Shown piece by piece: positions 13,901-25,345 of a stretch of 64,000 nt of DNA; position 1 is the first letter of the stretch, and every line of letters begins with the position of its first letter. The notes beneath the pieces were generated by a model. The model saw nothing but the letters and a program-made list of their open reading frames with translations, did not search any database and was not told where the DNA came from. The position numbers and the translations under genes are program-made. The stretch comes from Parietaria judaica. Lineage: Eukaryota; Streptophyta; Magnoliopsida; Rosales; Urticaceae. The DNA lies in NCBI GenBank assembly GCA_954871525.1, contig OX940872.1, forward strand, positions 24,523,746 through 24,587,745, written 5' to 3'.

Positions 13901-14459
13901 TAATTGTTTCGCGTCGCGTTTGTTCTCGTCGGAAATTAACAAAGATGAGCTTTTCAGTGAGATTCTCGAACTGGGATTTGACGAGAAGTTCATCAGAACG
14001 TGGGAGTATTATTTCGATTATTGTGCCGCCGGATTCAAGTCGTATACGCTCGGAAACTACCAGGTATGTGAAACGGGAATATGTACCTCCCTTGTTGCCT
14101 ATATTGACCACGCCCTGGTTTTTTAAGTAATTCAAAATCGGGCCCCGATCCTAATCTTGGTTACGTAAAAACTATTTTCTAAACAGGGCAGGTCGGGGCT
14201 CTTTTTGCCTCGGCTTGTTTCCGGTCCCGGTCTCGGTTCTTATATTTTGACGGAAAAAAAAAAGCTAAATTTTAAGGAATGAATCGGACTGTGACCGGGA
14301 CAGGGCCAGACCGTAAAATTCAAATACTCATCTCTTCTCAAATCTTGAGATGATAAGCTGATTTTTGTTGCAATGATGATGCAGATTGTGTTTTCAAGGC
14401 CTGGAAATGTTGCAACATTTGCCGATCCATACAAAGCCTTTCCTTCTGCAGCTTATTGA
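4285..14459 (+). CDS. CFAS: Plant cyclopropane fatty-acid synthase, FAD-oxidoreductase/methyltransferase fusion
   Basis: Twenty-three exons give 865 residues, close to the ~867 of Arabidopsis homologues: 4285-4458, 8066-8283, 8351-8456, 8878-8979, 9073-9211, 9290-9437, 9533-9656, 9929-10109, 10194-10222, 10462-10610, 10708-10810, 10898-10993, 11110-11156, 11229-11358, 11506-11568, 12493-12552, 12649-12810, 13088-13161, 13251-13344, 13572-13708, 13798-13878, 13958-14063, 14385-14459. The N-terminal half is an amine-oxidase-like FAD domain (GGGISGL at residues 7-13, LGGHA, DLGFMVFNR). The C-terminal half is a class I methyltransferase with SAM motif VLEVGCGWG at about 632-640. By family, it transfers a methylene from S-adenosylmethionine to the double bond of phospholipid acyl chains, making dihydrosterculate-type acids. 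The start was chosen because the FAD motif begins at once, as in relatives. Intron 1 (3.6 kb) and intron 15 (0.9 kb) carry transposons. No frame break was seen. Confidence 0.95.
4696..4726. repeat. (AT)n microsatellite
   Basis: A near-pure TA run in CFAS intron 1. Similar runs occur in the same intron at about 5380-5430 and 7748-7782, and elsewhere at 32209-32232, 33473-33490, 40845-40881 and 53315-53345. Confidence 0.9.
5615..6576. mobile_element. Palindromic MULE-type element with 9-bp target duplication, in CFAS intron 1
   Basis: The element starts AGGTAAGCTGCGGCTAAAAT and ends with its near-complement (GTATTTTAGCCGCAATTTACCC). It is flanked on both sides by the same 9 bases, TAATAATAA (5606-5614 and 6577-6585), a length typical of Mutator-superfamily insertions. 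Each arm holds two copies of the terminal unit (about 5624 and 5751 on the left, about 6302 and 6421 on the right). The arms carry diagnostic words such as GTTAACGCCAAA and CGCCCGCG. No coding capacity remains, so it must have been moved by another element's transposase. Confidence 0.85.
6205..6305. repeat. Dispersed repeat inside the foldback, second copy at 47.8 kb
   Basis: The run beginning TTTTAAATACCGCTTGCCGA, with ATATATCGCTTGTCGAT further on, is closely matched by the reverse complement of 47830-47928. It lies inside the central part of the 5615-6576 element, so either the element carried it or it was inserted later. A weaker relative may lie at 23032-23105. No coding content was seen. 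Confidence 0.6.
7201..7559. mobile_element. MITE with GCATCTCCAA terminal inverted repeats, in CFAS intron 1
   Basis: The 5' end reads GAGCATCTCCAATG and the 3' end reads CGTTGGAGATGCC, its inverted complement. Subterminal words TTACACTATTTTAGTG and TTACACTAAAATAGTGG are also inverted. At about 360 bp with no coding potential, it fits a miniature inverted-repeat element of the common plant GCATCTCCAA type. No clean target duplication was identified. Confidence 0.75.
7927..7983. repeat. (AAT)n microsatellite
   Basis: About 19 uninterrupted AAT/ATA triplets in CFAS intron 1, ending some 80 bases before exon 2. It should be length-polymorphic. Confidence 0.95.
11787..12210. mobile_element. Foldback element with GGG..ATAGCCAAAT ends, in CFAS intron 15
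   Basis: The left end is GGGCATTATAGCCAAATAG and the right end is ATTTGGCTATCCC, in inverted orientation. Internally, TTAATACACGTTAA-type words recur. It resembles the other GGG/CCC-ended foldback elements here but has diverged further. No coding capacity and no clear target duplication were seen. Confidence 0.55.
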
Positions 14460-14888
14460 AAGTTGAAACCATTCTTTTCATTCTTCATTTGCTTTGGCAT
14501 CTCTCTTGTAAGAGGGATTGAGTCTCATTTTTTGTCAGGTATTTGGTTTGTGTCGATTTATATAATTAATTACTTTTTAATGCATTTAATTACATATTAA
14601 AAAGAACTAGAGAGCAACCAATGAGAAGAACAAAGTGATTGGATTTGGCAAAGAATGTTGTTTGCTTATTGTGCAAGTACATATATGTACTTATTAAGTA
14701 AATGTATTTGTAAGAGAAGGACCTAATGAATAAAGTTTAAATAAACAAACTCATCTATGCAAGTTTGTTGGATAAAGATTTTGGAATAAATAAACAAAAC
14801 TCTTAAAATATTACAAGGGATATTTTTATTTTTATAAAAATACCCATAGTAGAAGTAGACTACCAACACCCACTAACAATATATTAAT

Positions 14889-16033
14889 GGGTTAGTTGCG
14901 ATAAAAATACCCAACCTTTGGTCCAATTCACTGCTGTGTATACAACCTCCGTAAATGGCGGTAAAAGTACCCAAACTTAGCATTTGGGAGTTGACCGAGA
15001 ATATCTATCCATGTGGCAATCAGCCTTTGCCACGTGGCACGCCACATGGCACTTGGCCACCACGTGGCATGCCACGTAATTATTATTTTATTAAATAATT
15101 TTTTTAATATAAATATTTTTTTAATTATTTTAAAAATTAATTTTAAAAAAATATATATTTTAAAAAAATAAAATTATTTTTCCATAAAAACCAATAATGA
15201 ATATTTAAATATAATTATTCATTTTAGAAAAGTGGATCAAACGAAATAAATAAAGAAAAAAATCCCCGTTCACGGTTCACTCAATCTCCGCCTCCGATCC
15301 GGTTCACGGGTGAAACGAAATCGCTTAACATGTTTAATAATATTAACCAATAATAATCATATGATTATTAAAAGATAACTTTTTTATAAAAAAAGAATAA
15401 TATATAAATAATAAAAAAATATTAAACAATTATTATTATTCTAAAATGCAAACACAAAAAAATATCATGCAAACAAATAAAAATAATTTTTCATTAAATA
15501 TAAATATGACTACTATTTTTTATTTTTGAATAAGTGGTGTGTATTTAATTATGTCTTGACTTTTTAAACATTATGTATGTGTTTATTAGTTGTTATTATT
15601 AAACATGTCAAACAATTTTATTCAAGGCGTGAACCGGACCGGAAACGGAGTTCAAGTGAACCGTGAGCGATGAAAATTACTTCGTTCAACCCATTTTTTT
15701 AAAAATAAAATTATAACCAATAATGAATATTTAAATTTAAATATTCTTTATTTTTTAGTATTGAAAAAAAAATTAAATAAAAAATAAAAAATAATTCTGT
15801 TTTAAAATAAAAATGTTTTTTTAATATTTAATAAAATAATAATTACGTGGCATGCCACGTGGCAGTCAAGTGCCATGTCGCATGCCACGTGGCAAAGACT
15901 GATTGCCACGTGGATAGGTATTCTCGGTCAACTCCCAAATGCTAAGTTTGGGTAGTTTTGCCGCTATTTACGGAGGTTGTATACACAGCAAAGAATTTGA
16001 CCAAAGGTTACGTATTTTTGCCACAATTAACCC
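14889..16033. mobile_element. Fully palindromic MULE-type element, 1145 bp, perfect 9-bp target duplication
   Basis: It begins GGGTTAGTTGCGATAAAAAT and ends ATTTTTGCCACAATTAACCC. The identical 9-mer TATATTAAT flanks both sides (14880-14888 and 16034-16042). Most of the length folds on itself: the outer arms contain CCTCCGTAAATGGCGGTAAA, GGGAGTTGACCGAGAATA and repeated CCACGTGGCA words, all inverted on the right. Inner arms have TTCACGG/CCGTGA and TTTAATAATATTAACC-type matches. It has no transposase and sits 430 bp past the CFAS stop. A partial relative is at 22290-22903. Confidence 0.9.
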
Positions 16034-16042
16034 TATATTAAT

Positions 16043-17099
16043 TTACCTAATACTTACACTTTGAATTGAACAACATGTAAAATATACCCGGCAAAACAAT
16101 ATATATATATCGGGAAACTTCAATAAGTATGTCTTCAATAAGTATGTCTGGTAGAGCATGTGTTTTCGGAAAAGTATACGAGTTTGTTAAATTACAAAAC
16201 TATATATATATACACGTGCCATTTTACGAGTATAGGGTCTTATACATGTGGAAATCAATGGAAATAAACTTGACACAACAAAAATCAATCTTCAAGTTCT
16301 AAAAGGCTAAGATGAGCAAAATATTAATATATTTTTACACATACTATAATCTATGGAAATGGCAAAGAATGGTATTGATCTTTGACTAGGAAAATGATTC
16401 TAACTTAACTTAGTAACTAAAAACACACTGTATTCCCACAATTGCCTATCTATCAAACTGCTCTTAGCCTAATTGCAAGAGAAGGAAGATCTCCCACTTC
16501 ATCTTGAAAGTGAAACTCGTCAACTTCCATTCCGTGATGAACACATTCCCGGTGAAGAAGCTCGTGTTCTTCGACCACGAGCACCTCTCTCCTCCTGTAC
16601 AACACAAGCGCAAATACACGGCGAAAATGATTATGCCACTCACAAAGTCTCTACTCTACCCCATAACCTCCATTGCTATCACTACCTACATCTCTGCTCT
16701 ACAGCACGGGCTATCGAATACTCATACTTAATCTTTTGGTTCCGGGGAAAAAGCGACGAAAAAGTAATTAGAAACGAGAACTCAGAACATTAATATGTAA
16801 TAATTAACGCAAACGGAGAAGAAGTTATATAAGCTAATGGCGAAGTAAACAATAATAATAATAATAATCAAGCCAAATAAAAAACAACACACAATAAGCA
16901 AGTACTAAGAATGCCCCAAAGCTATTTATTTATTATAAAAGACTAGCAAAATAAATACTGCGAACTACTGGGATTCAAGCAATCCAACCAGTCCCGAAGC
17001 GTCTCGATGCCTGGATCGGGGCTCTGTTGATGCCGGCGAGACAACACGCCGTGGGCCCACAAGCCAAGAGGGGCAGTCCATCTGAATCCCTACTGTGAA
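16043..17099. other. Convergent spacer between CFAS and the hnRNP gene
   Basis: This is mainly the two facing 3' ends. Bases 16473-16731 are less AT-rich and open in two plus frames and one minus frame, but the product matches nothing recognised and the composition is pyrimidine-rich. It may be 3' UTR or an unrecognised exon. An (ATA)n run lies at about 16852-16868. No firm gene can be supported. Confidence 0.4.
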
Positions 17100-18536
17100 T
17101 CACTGCTGTTGGGCTTGCCGGGCCGGAGCTGCGCCGTAAGCAGCCCCACCGTAAGCTCCGTTCGCCTGGCCAGCGCCGTAATTTCCTGCTCCCTGGGATT
17201 GGTCGGATCTCCATGCAGCGTTTCCATACCCAGCGTTTCCATTTGCGTCACTGTAGGCATTTCCATACTCAGCACCGCTGTTTGGGGTATTTCCGGAGCG
17301 CCCATACGACCCATCAGCCCCACCGTAACTACCGTACGCGTACGCTGGATTCCCGTACCCAGCGGCACTAGGAGACTGACCTGCCGGAGCAGCGGCTCCA
17401 GGATTAGCCCCACCACCTGCCACGCCCCACGGGCCTGCACCTCCGTAGCCCATACCGTATCCACCGGGCGCCTGTGCATTCCATGAGCTTCTCCCACCTG
17501 ATTGGCCACTTGCGTAGGCTGCGTTCGGACCGGTCGGAGCCCCATACGCTGCAGACGGAGCACCGTAACTGCCATAACCGCCATAACCATAACCAGGCGC
17601 AGCGTAACCGGAACCACCATACGGTGGGAAAGCACCTCCGGCGTTCTGGGGTTGCATGAACCGGCTCGAATCCACACGATCGTAAGAATTAGGGTTGCCG
17701 CCTGATCCTCCATATCCTTGATAACCGCCACCGCCGCCCCGGCCACCACCGCCGCCGGGATTGGCATCTTTGGGAAGGGCCCGCTTGACTTCCACTTGCT
17801 TACCATTTAGGTCATGGAATGTTTTGTGCAAAACCCTCTCAACAGCGTCCTCGGAGTCGAACGAAATGAAGCCGAACCCACGGGGACGTCCGGTATTTTG
17901 GTCGTACATAACAACTACATCGGTCACGTGGCCGTACGTTTCAAAGTACTCCCTGAAACCTTCTTCAGCTAAGGTGGCGGGTAACCCTCCGACGAATATC
18001 TTCTTCGTTCTGGTATTGCCAGCACCGCCGCCATTTCTGCCCGGATTAGGGTTTCCAGCCCGGCCCGAGGTTTGCTGCTCCTCTCTCGACAACGCCCGCT
18101 TGGCCTCAACCTGAATCACAAAAGAAGAATTTATTCAGAAAAGGAAAAAACCAACACAGAAATTCAAGAGCATTTAATTGAGACCTAAACCCGAATCAAT
18201 GATTTCCATAACAAAATTCCCCATCATCAAAAACCCAAACTCAAACCGATCGAACAACGAATCCAATTTCGCCCTAGCCAAAATCGACAAGCACCGAAGC
18301 TGAATCGCTCTCACCGTTCGGCCGTCGAGCGTGTGAGTGTCCTGAAGAACCCTATCGAGCACCGCGGGATCGGAGAAGACGACGAATCCGAAGCCCCTGG
18401 GCCGTCCGGTGAACTTCTCCCTCATGACGACGGTCTGAATGACTTCGCCGTAGTTCTCGAAGTACTCCTTGAGCTTCTCCTCCGTCGTCTCCCACGAAAT
18501 CCCGCCGATGAAGAGCTTTCCCTGATCGGAGTCCAT
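17100..18536 (-). CDS. Two-RRM glycine-rich hnRNP (hnRNP1-like RNA-binding protein)
   Basis: Two exons, 18536-18315 and 18110-17100, give 410 residues. RRM1 has RNP2 LFIGGI at residues 8-13 and RNP1 RGFGFVVF at 47-54. RRM2 has RNP2 IFVGGL at 112-117 and RNP1 RGFGFISF at 151-158. A short GN-rich linker joins them. After about residue 180 the chain is a low-complexity G/Y/A/S/N/Q-rich tail with YGG and GYG repeats, typical of plant musashi/hnRNP A-like proteins and prone to phase separation. It probably binds nuclear pre-mRNA or mRNA; the exact targets cannot be inferred. The start follows from RRM1 beginning at residue 7. The 5' leader contains a (GA)n run at 18628-18651. Closest remembered relatives are At2g33410 and At4g14300. 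Confidence 0.93.
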
Positions 18537-18627
18537 GGCGGCCGATCGATCCGAGCCCTAGAAATGATCCTCTGCTGGAGAATTTGGGGGAAATCTGGGC
18601 TCAAAGCTCTCGTCTTTAGGGCTTGTC

Positions 18628-18651
18628 GAGAGAGAGAGAGAGAGAGAGAGA
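18628..18651 (-). repeat. (GA/CT)n microsatellite in hnRNP 5' leader
   Basis: About 11-12 GA repeats lie 92-115 bases upstream of the hnRNP start codon. CT runs in this position are common in plant core promoters and leaders, so a regulatory role is possible but not shown. Confidence 0.8.
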
Positions 18652-19301
18652 AGGACAGAATGGGAATATTATTATTACTTGTTATCATTCCAGTAAAAAT
18701 AATTGAGAAAATAAAATAAATTAAGTGGTTTACACAGATCGGAAAGTACTCTCTTTTCAACGGTCTGGATTGTGCTGTATTTCTTGTGGATTTGAGATGG
18801 GCGGTTGGGATTAAATAACTCTTGCCTAGTATGAATTTGTAGCATTTTCCCGTAATGACATATTGTCATGTTATTTTTGCAGGAAATAATTAAATAAAAA
18901 ATAAAAAATAGCTTATTTCATATGGAAATATATGAATTTAACTTTTATAAAAAAAAAATTATATGAATATAATGACATTTCATAATCTATCACATGAAAG
19001 ATATGAGGTAAAAATATCTGAAAGATTGAATAAACAAAAAGGGCATATTGTACTTTATTTTTGTGGCGACGAATTATCTTAGTGTTAATAAAAATGTGAA
19101 TTTAAGGTGTTAAAACATATAGCCTAAGTATTTTAAAGATAGAACTTATAATGAATAGTCATTTTATCAATGGTTAATATGATTATTATAGTTAATATGA
19201 TTAATTAGTTATATTATAAATATTAACTAAATATTAGTTATTTTATCAATTTTAAACTACTAAATTGACTATTTAGCTCAAGATCCTTTTAACAAATTCA
19301 T

Positions 19302-19388
19302 TTTTTTTATAACTTATTAACTTTAGACATGATATATATAATATATATATATAAAGAGTACATGTCTAAAGTTAATTAGTTATAAAAA
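19302..19388. repeat. Small hairpin repeat
   Basis: The arms TATAACTTATTAACTTTAGACATG and CATGTCTAAAGTTAATTAGTTATA are nearly perfect complements around a TATATA-rich loop. This could be a tiny MITE relic. Confidence 0.6.
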
Positions 19389-22289
19389 AAAAAATATAAA
19401 TATATAATGTATATCTATATATCTATACATCTATATAAAAGGAACTCTCCAATAACGTGGCACACTATTATCAATGGAATGAGAAAAAGAGAAATCTATA
19501 TATAAAAAAGAAAGATTTTTCAACTATCTATATATATGAAAGGAAGATTTTTCAACTATGACATGGCAAAAGGAAAAGCAAGGATTTCCATTTCCTAATT
19601 TTTTTAGCTGTTCTCTCATTTTTCATACAAACACTGTAACACACATATATATATATAATATAAATATTATTATAACATAACATTCATAAATCTTATAGGG
19701 AAATATTCATATAGACACAAACGTATGAATAGGTTCATGGCATCAAGATGTAATAAATCAGGTTAATACTAAAAGGCACTATTAACTGCACTTTAATGGA
19801 ATAATAACTTTAACTAAAGAGGAAGGAACTTTGGTATATATGTTTATAATTCGTATCATTTTATTTTTTGTGTATTTTCATATCAAATACTATATTAATT
19901 AAGAACACGTTTTTTTACTTATGAATAACATTTCTAATTGCAAGACTTTAGGATGATGGAAAGTCCTTTCCCAGTTCCATTATAAATCCAACGTTATATA
20001 TCTTTCCTATAGTAACATATATTTTTATTTTTCATTAATGGTACTTCAAATCTTCAATTCTTATTATTGTTCTTTGAAGTTGGTTTACACCAAAAAAAAA
20101 AAAAGAAGGTAAAAGAGGAATAAAATACATTCATTAAATCATATGATGTGCTAAAAGTAATTGGCATACCGCATATGAATAGGAAAAATTGTGATAGCTA
20201 TACATTATGCAAGTTCTTTAAGTATATCATGCAGTTATTAGTTATTATTTTTTGTTTTTTACTTTTAGATGTAAATAAATCATATATTACCTTGAGTGTT
20301 TTATATATATTAGTGTATAAAAACATTTGTTATATATATACATTTAGCTTACACTACACTATCCACAAGCAATTATCAATGTTATTGATTCAGGGTCGTT
20401 CAAAAAATTTCTTACGTCCTATTGATACGTCCGAAGGAATCAATGTTCAACTCATATTTCTATACAAATTCTTCAACTATATTTGATTTGAGGACAATAT
20501 TTCATTTATTTCTTATTCATAACTTTTTAATATATATTTGATAATAGTTAATAAAAAAATAATGTGTAAAGTTTGATAATATATCTTGTCGTTTTTAATC
20601 CACAATCGAAAAAAAAATATTTTTATTAAAATAATAAATAATATTTTATCGTCACTGGGCCTTTCCACTAATTATAGAGAAACTTCACAACTTGACTTAA
20701 TAGGATCACTGTTAGATTTTTCAATTATTTTTACTCATTTGATTTCATATTGTCATCGAATGTCCTCAAAATTGTAACTTAAAATCTTTAAGTTCACGTA
20801 ACTTACCACTTACAACTTACAAGTATAGTAAAAGACCATTTGATGATAAATTATGGTGTAGACCAAGGTTCAACTTACCGATGTTACCGATAAACCGATT
20901 ACCGTTTTCGACGGATTAATCGATAGCTTACCGATTAACCGACGGAAAACCTATAACACTGTAGCTTATCGATTACCGATACTTTTCGATGATTATCGAC
21001 GGATTATCGATACTTTTTGACAGAAAACTTATAAAATATTTTGATAATATCATACCACAAAACATATGTTAAATATTATGTGGTATGATAGTAAATAATA
21101 TCATACCACAAAACTTATAAAACTAGGAAAAAATAAACTAGGATAAAATATTTACATGGTATATTACTAATTTTTTTTACCGAAAAGTCACATCGGTTGG
21201 AAAAGGTTTTATCGAAAACTTTGAAAATCGTCGAAAAGTATATAAAAACGATAAGCATTACAACCGGCAACTTACCGGTAACTACCGAAAAGCCGAAAAA
21301 TCGACGATTATCGACGATTATCGTCGAAAATTCGAACCATGGTGTAGACCACTTACAAGCTTATGAAGAACGACAATAGCATTTTTTTTTTAGCAAATTA
21401 TTAGGCGTCCGATGTGATTACCTGAAGAAGATGGTGGTTGCGGCCAGTGGCGGAACCAGGATTTTATATTAGGGGGGGAAAAAAAAAATTTCTTCACTTC
21501 TACTAAAAATAATATCAAATTTAATGGTACAAACAAATTGATTTTAATAGTTGTTACATTATTATAGTGTGAAATATTAATTGTATATTAAGGCTCAAGC
21601 GGAGTTTTACAATTTAAAAAATTCAAAATCTAAAAATATTAATGAAATCATCCAAAATTTTATAATCTAATGTTAAAATAAAATATAAAAAATACAAGTC
21701 AATATCTACATAATAACAATAGTAGATTTATTACTAACTAAAAGTAATCATGACCCTAAATACAATTTTATAGGGACATGTGTTTTAAAAATTTGAAATA
21801 TAGACTTTGCTAAACTTAACCATTGTTATCATAGACTGATAGTTAATACTAATAGTAGAGCACTTTGGGGCTTGGGCTATAAGTGATAATACAATAATGC
21901 TCTATATTCCATGTAAATATTTTTTCCTAGTTTATTTTTCTTTCTTATTTGTAATATTTAATTCCATTATTTTATTTAAAAATAATGTTTTTTTATAAAA
22001 AATATTAGTGACCCTAAAATACGTAATATTGGTACGCTCCACTGTGCCCATAAGCTTGATTATCGGATTCATCAAGTACCCGAAGCCTTCATCAATTTCA
22101 GGCAACTCATCGTCCAGAGGCCGTTCGAAGCTGCTCAACCCCCCAGGCGTGTAGAAGAATCAACCTGACATTACAAATAAAATCAGAATTCAACAGAGTT
22201 TTATGAGGAAAACACAGAAATGGTTTGGAAAAGATTAATACTGATGAAGAGAAGAATGATATCCCTGATGTTTTAAAAAAGAAAACGAT

Positions 22290-22903
22290 TTTTTTTAATT
22301 AATGACATTTAAAAAATTAATAATATATAAATAGAAAAACATATTAAACAACTAGTATTATTATAAAATGCAAACACAAAAAGTATATCATGCAAACGAA
22401 AAAATATATTTTTTCGTTAAATATAAATACGACTATAATTTTTTTGTTGAATTAGTGGTGTGTAATTAATTTTGTTTTGACTTTTTAAACAATAAATATG
22501 TGTTTATTGGTTATTATTATTAAACATATTAAACAATTTTATTCGACGCGCGAACCGGATCGGAAACAAAGTTGAAGTGAACCGTGAACAGTGATTGTTA
22601 TTTCGTTCTACCCACTTTTTTAATAAATAATTATTTGTTATTATTGGGAAAAATGTTATTAAAAATAAAAATATAATAAAAAATTTAAAAATAAAATATA
22701 TATTTAAAAAGTAATAATTACGTGGCATGTCTTTCAAAAAAAAAATTACGTGGCATGTCACATGGCGGCCAAGTGCCACGTGACAAAGGCTAATAGCTAC
22801 ATGGACAAATTTCTTCGGTCAACTCCCAAATGCCGAGTTTAGGTACTTTTGACGGCAGCAGAGCATTTGACCAAAATTTAGGTCTTTTCGCCACTATTAA
22901 CCC
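22290..22903. mobile_element. Half of a palindromic MULE-type element
   Basis: It corresponds to the right half of the 14889-16033 element. Shared pieces are a TTATTATTAAACAT run, an arm with GAACCGGA.CGGAAAC and GTGAACCGTGA, ACGTGGCATG words, GGTCAACTCCCAAATGC, and the end ACTATTAACCC. The left half is missing or unrecognisable, so it is a truncated copy. No target duplication can be tested. Confidence 0.7.
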
Positions 22904-24189
22904 TTTTTATAATTAATGCTTGAACTCATAAGTTTCCTATTGCTTCTCTCTTGGAGTTATATAATATGCAAATGTTTAAAACACTATCCGTTGATAACCG
23001 GTCAACAAAATTAACATTTTGTTTCATTTCAAGGTTTTAAATGATCTGATAGTCGCGTTTGTGTGATTTTTATATGTGGTTCGCTTGTGTCGAATTGCTT
23101 ATCTTATAGTACCATTTGAAGTTTTTGTCTATCACGGTAGTTTGTAAAGAAAAATGCTAATTTCATCATTTGTATTTAATTGATAGGCATTGATATTTTT
23201 CCTTTGTTTTGGAACCGATAAATATAAAAGTTATCATTTGGAGTGTCCAAAAAGTGCCCTAAAACCGAAGTTTTGCCCAGAAAATGGATTTATCGATCAC
23301 GTAGCCAAAGGTTCTTTTTGTTTTATGAGGTACTTAATTGCGGTAAAAGTGGTACCGCCACAAGCGGTAATCGACACATGATCAAAACTATTAATAAATA
23401 TCTATTTAGTAGAAAGTTTGACATTACATACCAATTTTATGAAGAGATTTGGATAGTTTTGTAAAATATTTGGTCAATAAGGGTATCATTACATGACAAC
23501 TTGCTATATAAAAATTGTGGTTCAATGTAGATTTACGTATTTCAAATACATTAAAATAAAATAAAATCAGTTTTTTTAATATATTTCACGTCACCGCGCG
23601 CGAAGTTCGCGGTGCCACTTACTAGTTCCTGATTATGATTGAATTGTGTTTTAGTATTATCTTGAAAGATGATTAATCAATGAGACTCTTCAATAAAAGG
23701 CAGAAAAAATCGACTATAAGAGTGTACACTAGCAACGGCACCAAATTAACATTAGCTTAGTGTTAATTTTACTCTTTTTCTTTTCTTTTAACTCCCTTCA
23801 AATTCGTATTCCAACCTCTTAATTTCTACACACAAAAAAAATTAAATTAGCACTGTAAACTTTAAGTCTTGGTTCCGGCGATAGTCAAAATGACGCCTGG
23901 TTCGAGTACACGCTAAATGAAATTGGACTCGAATTCAAGAATTTAGTAATCTAATAATATAAATAAGAGATAAATGATCCTAAAAGTGTTTTTCTTTCGT
24001 ATTTTTATACGACAAACTCACCGTTTCTGTTTCTTTTTGTTTTATTACACTTTTTGTTTCCAAACATTAATGCTGAAACCTGTGAGCTGGCCAACGGATA
24101 ACTTGTTTCAAAGTTCCCAAGTCATTTAATCCTCATAGTACATCAATTTTCTAATCTTTTTCTAGATACACAGATATAGATAATAATTA

Positions 24190-25345
24190 ACAAATGTCTT
24201 CTTTAACAAATTCACACTTGACCCGGATTCCGGATCCGACTTTCCGAGGTCTTTTTTACACCCAATACATTAGTTCTCTCTCAACTAATTTCACACTTTA
24301 TCTTGATTCGGGATACGGTTTTCCAAGGTCCTTTGCAGCAACTACTAAAACATATTGATATAATTAACAAATGTCTTCTTTTAACAAATTTACACTTGAC
24401 CTGGATTCCGGATGCGGCTTTCCGAGGTCTATTTTACACCCGGTAATAACAATGATTTTCTCTTAACGTATTTTGCATTTGATCTTAGATTCAGGATACG
24501 GTTTTCCAAGTTCTTTTACACCCACTCTTAATGTTGGGTTTTTCAATGACTTTTCTCAATCCCGAGGCGGAAATCACGGGATATCATCGAACAATAAAGA
24601 TCTAGAATAATTACGAGAATTAAGATATCGTTTAGAGATCGTTACCAAACTTCGGTACTTTTGCCAACTGTACCGAATAACTGCCGATTCCTTTGATTCT
24701 GGAGTTTGCCGAATTTAGGATTTAACGCCTCAAGTGTTGCGCCTCTATTTCGTCCACCACGTCACTCGGGAACGTCTTAGATGACCGGAAAACACCTCGG
24801 AGGATAGGTTAGATCCTTGTCGGTGTTTAGATGATCAACCGTTGATTGAACCGGGGAGCAAGCCATGAAAATTCGACTCACAAGGGAGGGAGCACGAATT
24901 TCTAGGTGGCTAGGGTTTCTATTGTGTGTGTTGTATCTAATTATGGGTCATATTAGGGTATTTATAATACCCTATGGTCATGACCTAGTGGGCTTTCTAA
25001 AACCCCACCTAATGGGCTTTCTAAAAGCCCAATCATGGATTAATTAATCTATTATTAATTAATATGAATCATAATTAATACTTGGGCCCGAGTGGGCCCA
25101 TAATGTCGGTTATGGTTATCGGGTCGATATCCGATAACCCGAGAGATACAATATCGGGTTCGGGCATAACCAACACTTAACACATATTTCCCTTAATGTA
25201 TTTCACACTTGACCCGGACTACAGTAGCGGTTTTCGTTTTCCGTGTTCTTTTAACACCCATTCTTAACACATATCTTCTCTTCGTGTATTTCGCACTTGA
25301 CCCGGATTCCAGTAGCGGTTTCCCGGGTTGTTTTACGCAGTTGAC
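24190..25345. repeat. Tandem array of ~80-bp units upstream of the 25.6 kb gene
   Basis: A core like CACTTGACCCGGATTCCGG followed by CGGTTTTCCGAGGTCTTTTA and CACCCA recurs at about 24214, 24293, 24390, 24476, 25208 and 25286. Spacing is 79-97 bp once the solo LTR at 24532-25175 is removed. Units have diverged by many substitutions. The last unit ends some 250 bp before the next start codon, so the array occupies that gene's promoter region. Confidence 0.8.
24532..25175. mobile_element. Solo LTR (644 bp) with 5-bp target duplication
   Basis: It starts TGTTGGGTTTTTC and ends GCATAACCAACA, giving TGTTGG/CCAACA inverted tips. The same 5 bases, CTTAA, flank it (24527-24531 and 25176-25180). No internal retrotransposon genes are present, so it is a solo LTR left by recombination between two LTRs. 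It sits inside the ~80-bp tandem array, which it clearly post-dates. Confidence 0.9.

Larger units (their letters stand above)
18652..24189. other. Gene-free repeat-rich spacer
   Basis: No gene was found. Contents: a hairpin at about 19302-19388 (TTATTAACTTTAGACATG and its complement); a tract at 20866-21345 rich in ACCGAT/ATCGACGATTAT words; inverted CATACCACAAAAC words at 21047-21115; a poly-G patch at 21470 preceded by AGTGGCGGAACCAGG; and a partial palindromic element at 22290-22903. Short open frames here have AT-rich composition and no recognisable product. Confidence 0.5.

Noticed and set aside
13935..13958. Acceptor AG at 13943-13944 for CFAS exon 22
   Set aside because: It would give an immediate stop in phase; the AG at 13956-13957 restores the family sequence SEILELGFDEKF.
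16473..16793. Plus-strand open frame of about 106 codons after CFAS
   Set aside because: Two overlapping plus frames and a minus frame are all open in pyrimidine-rich sequence, with no recognised product or splice signals.
17090..17806. Long minus-strand open frame of 238 codons overlapping the hnRNP gene
   Set aside because: It is another frame of the glycine-rich hnRNP tail; the RRM-containing frame is the real one.
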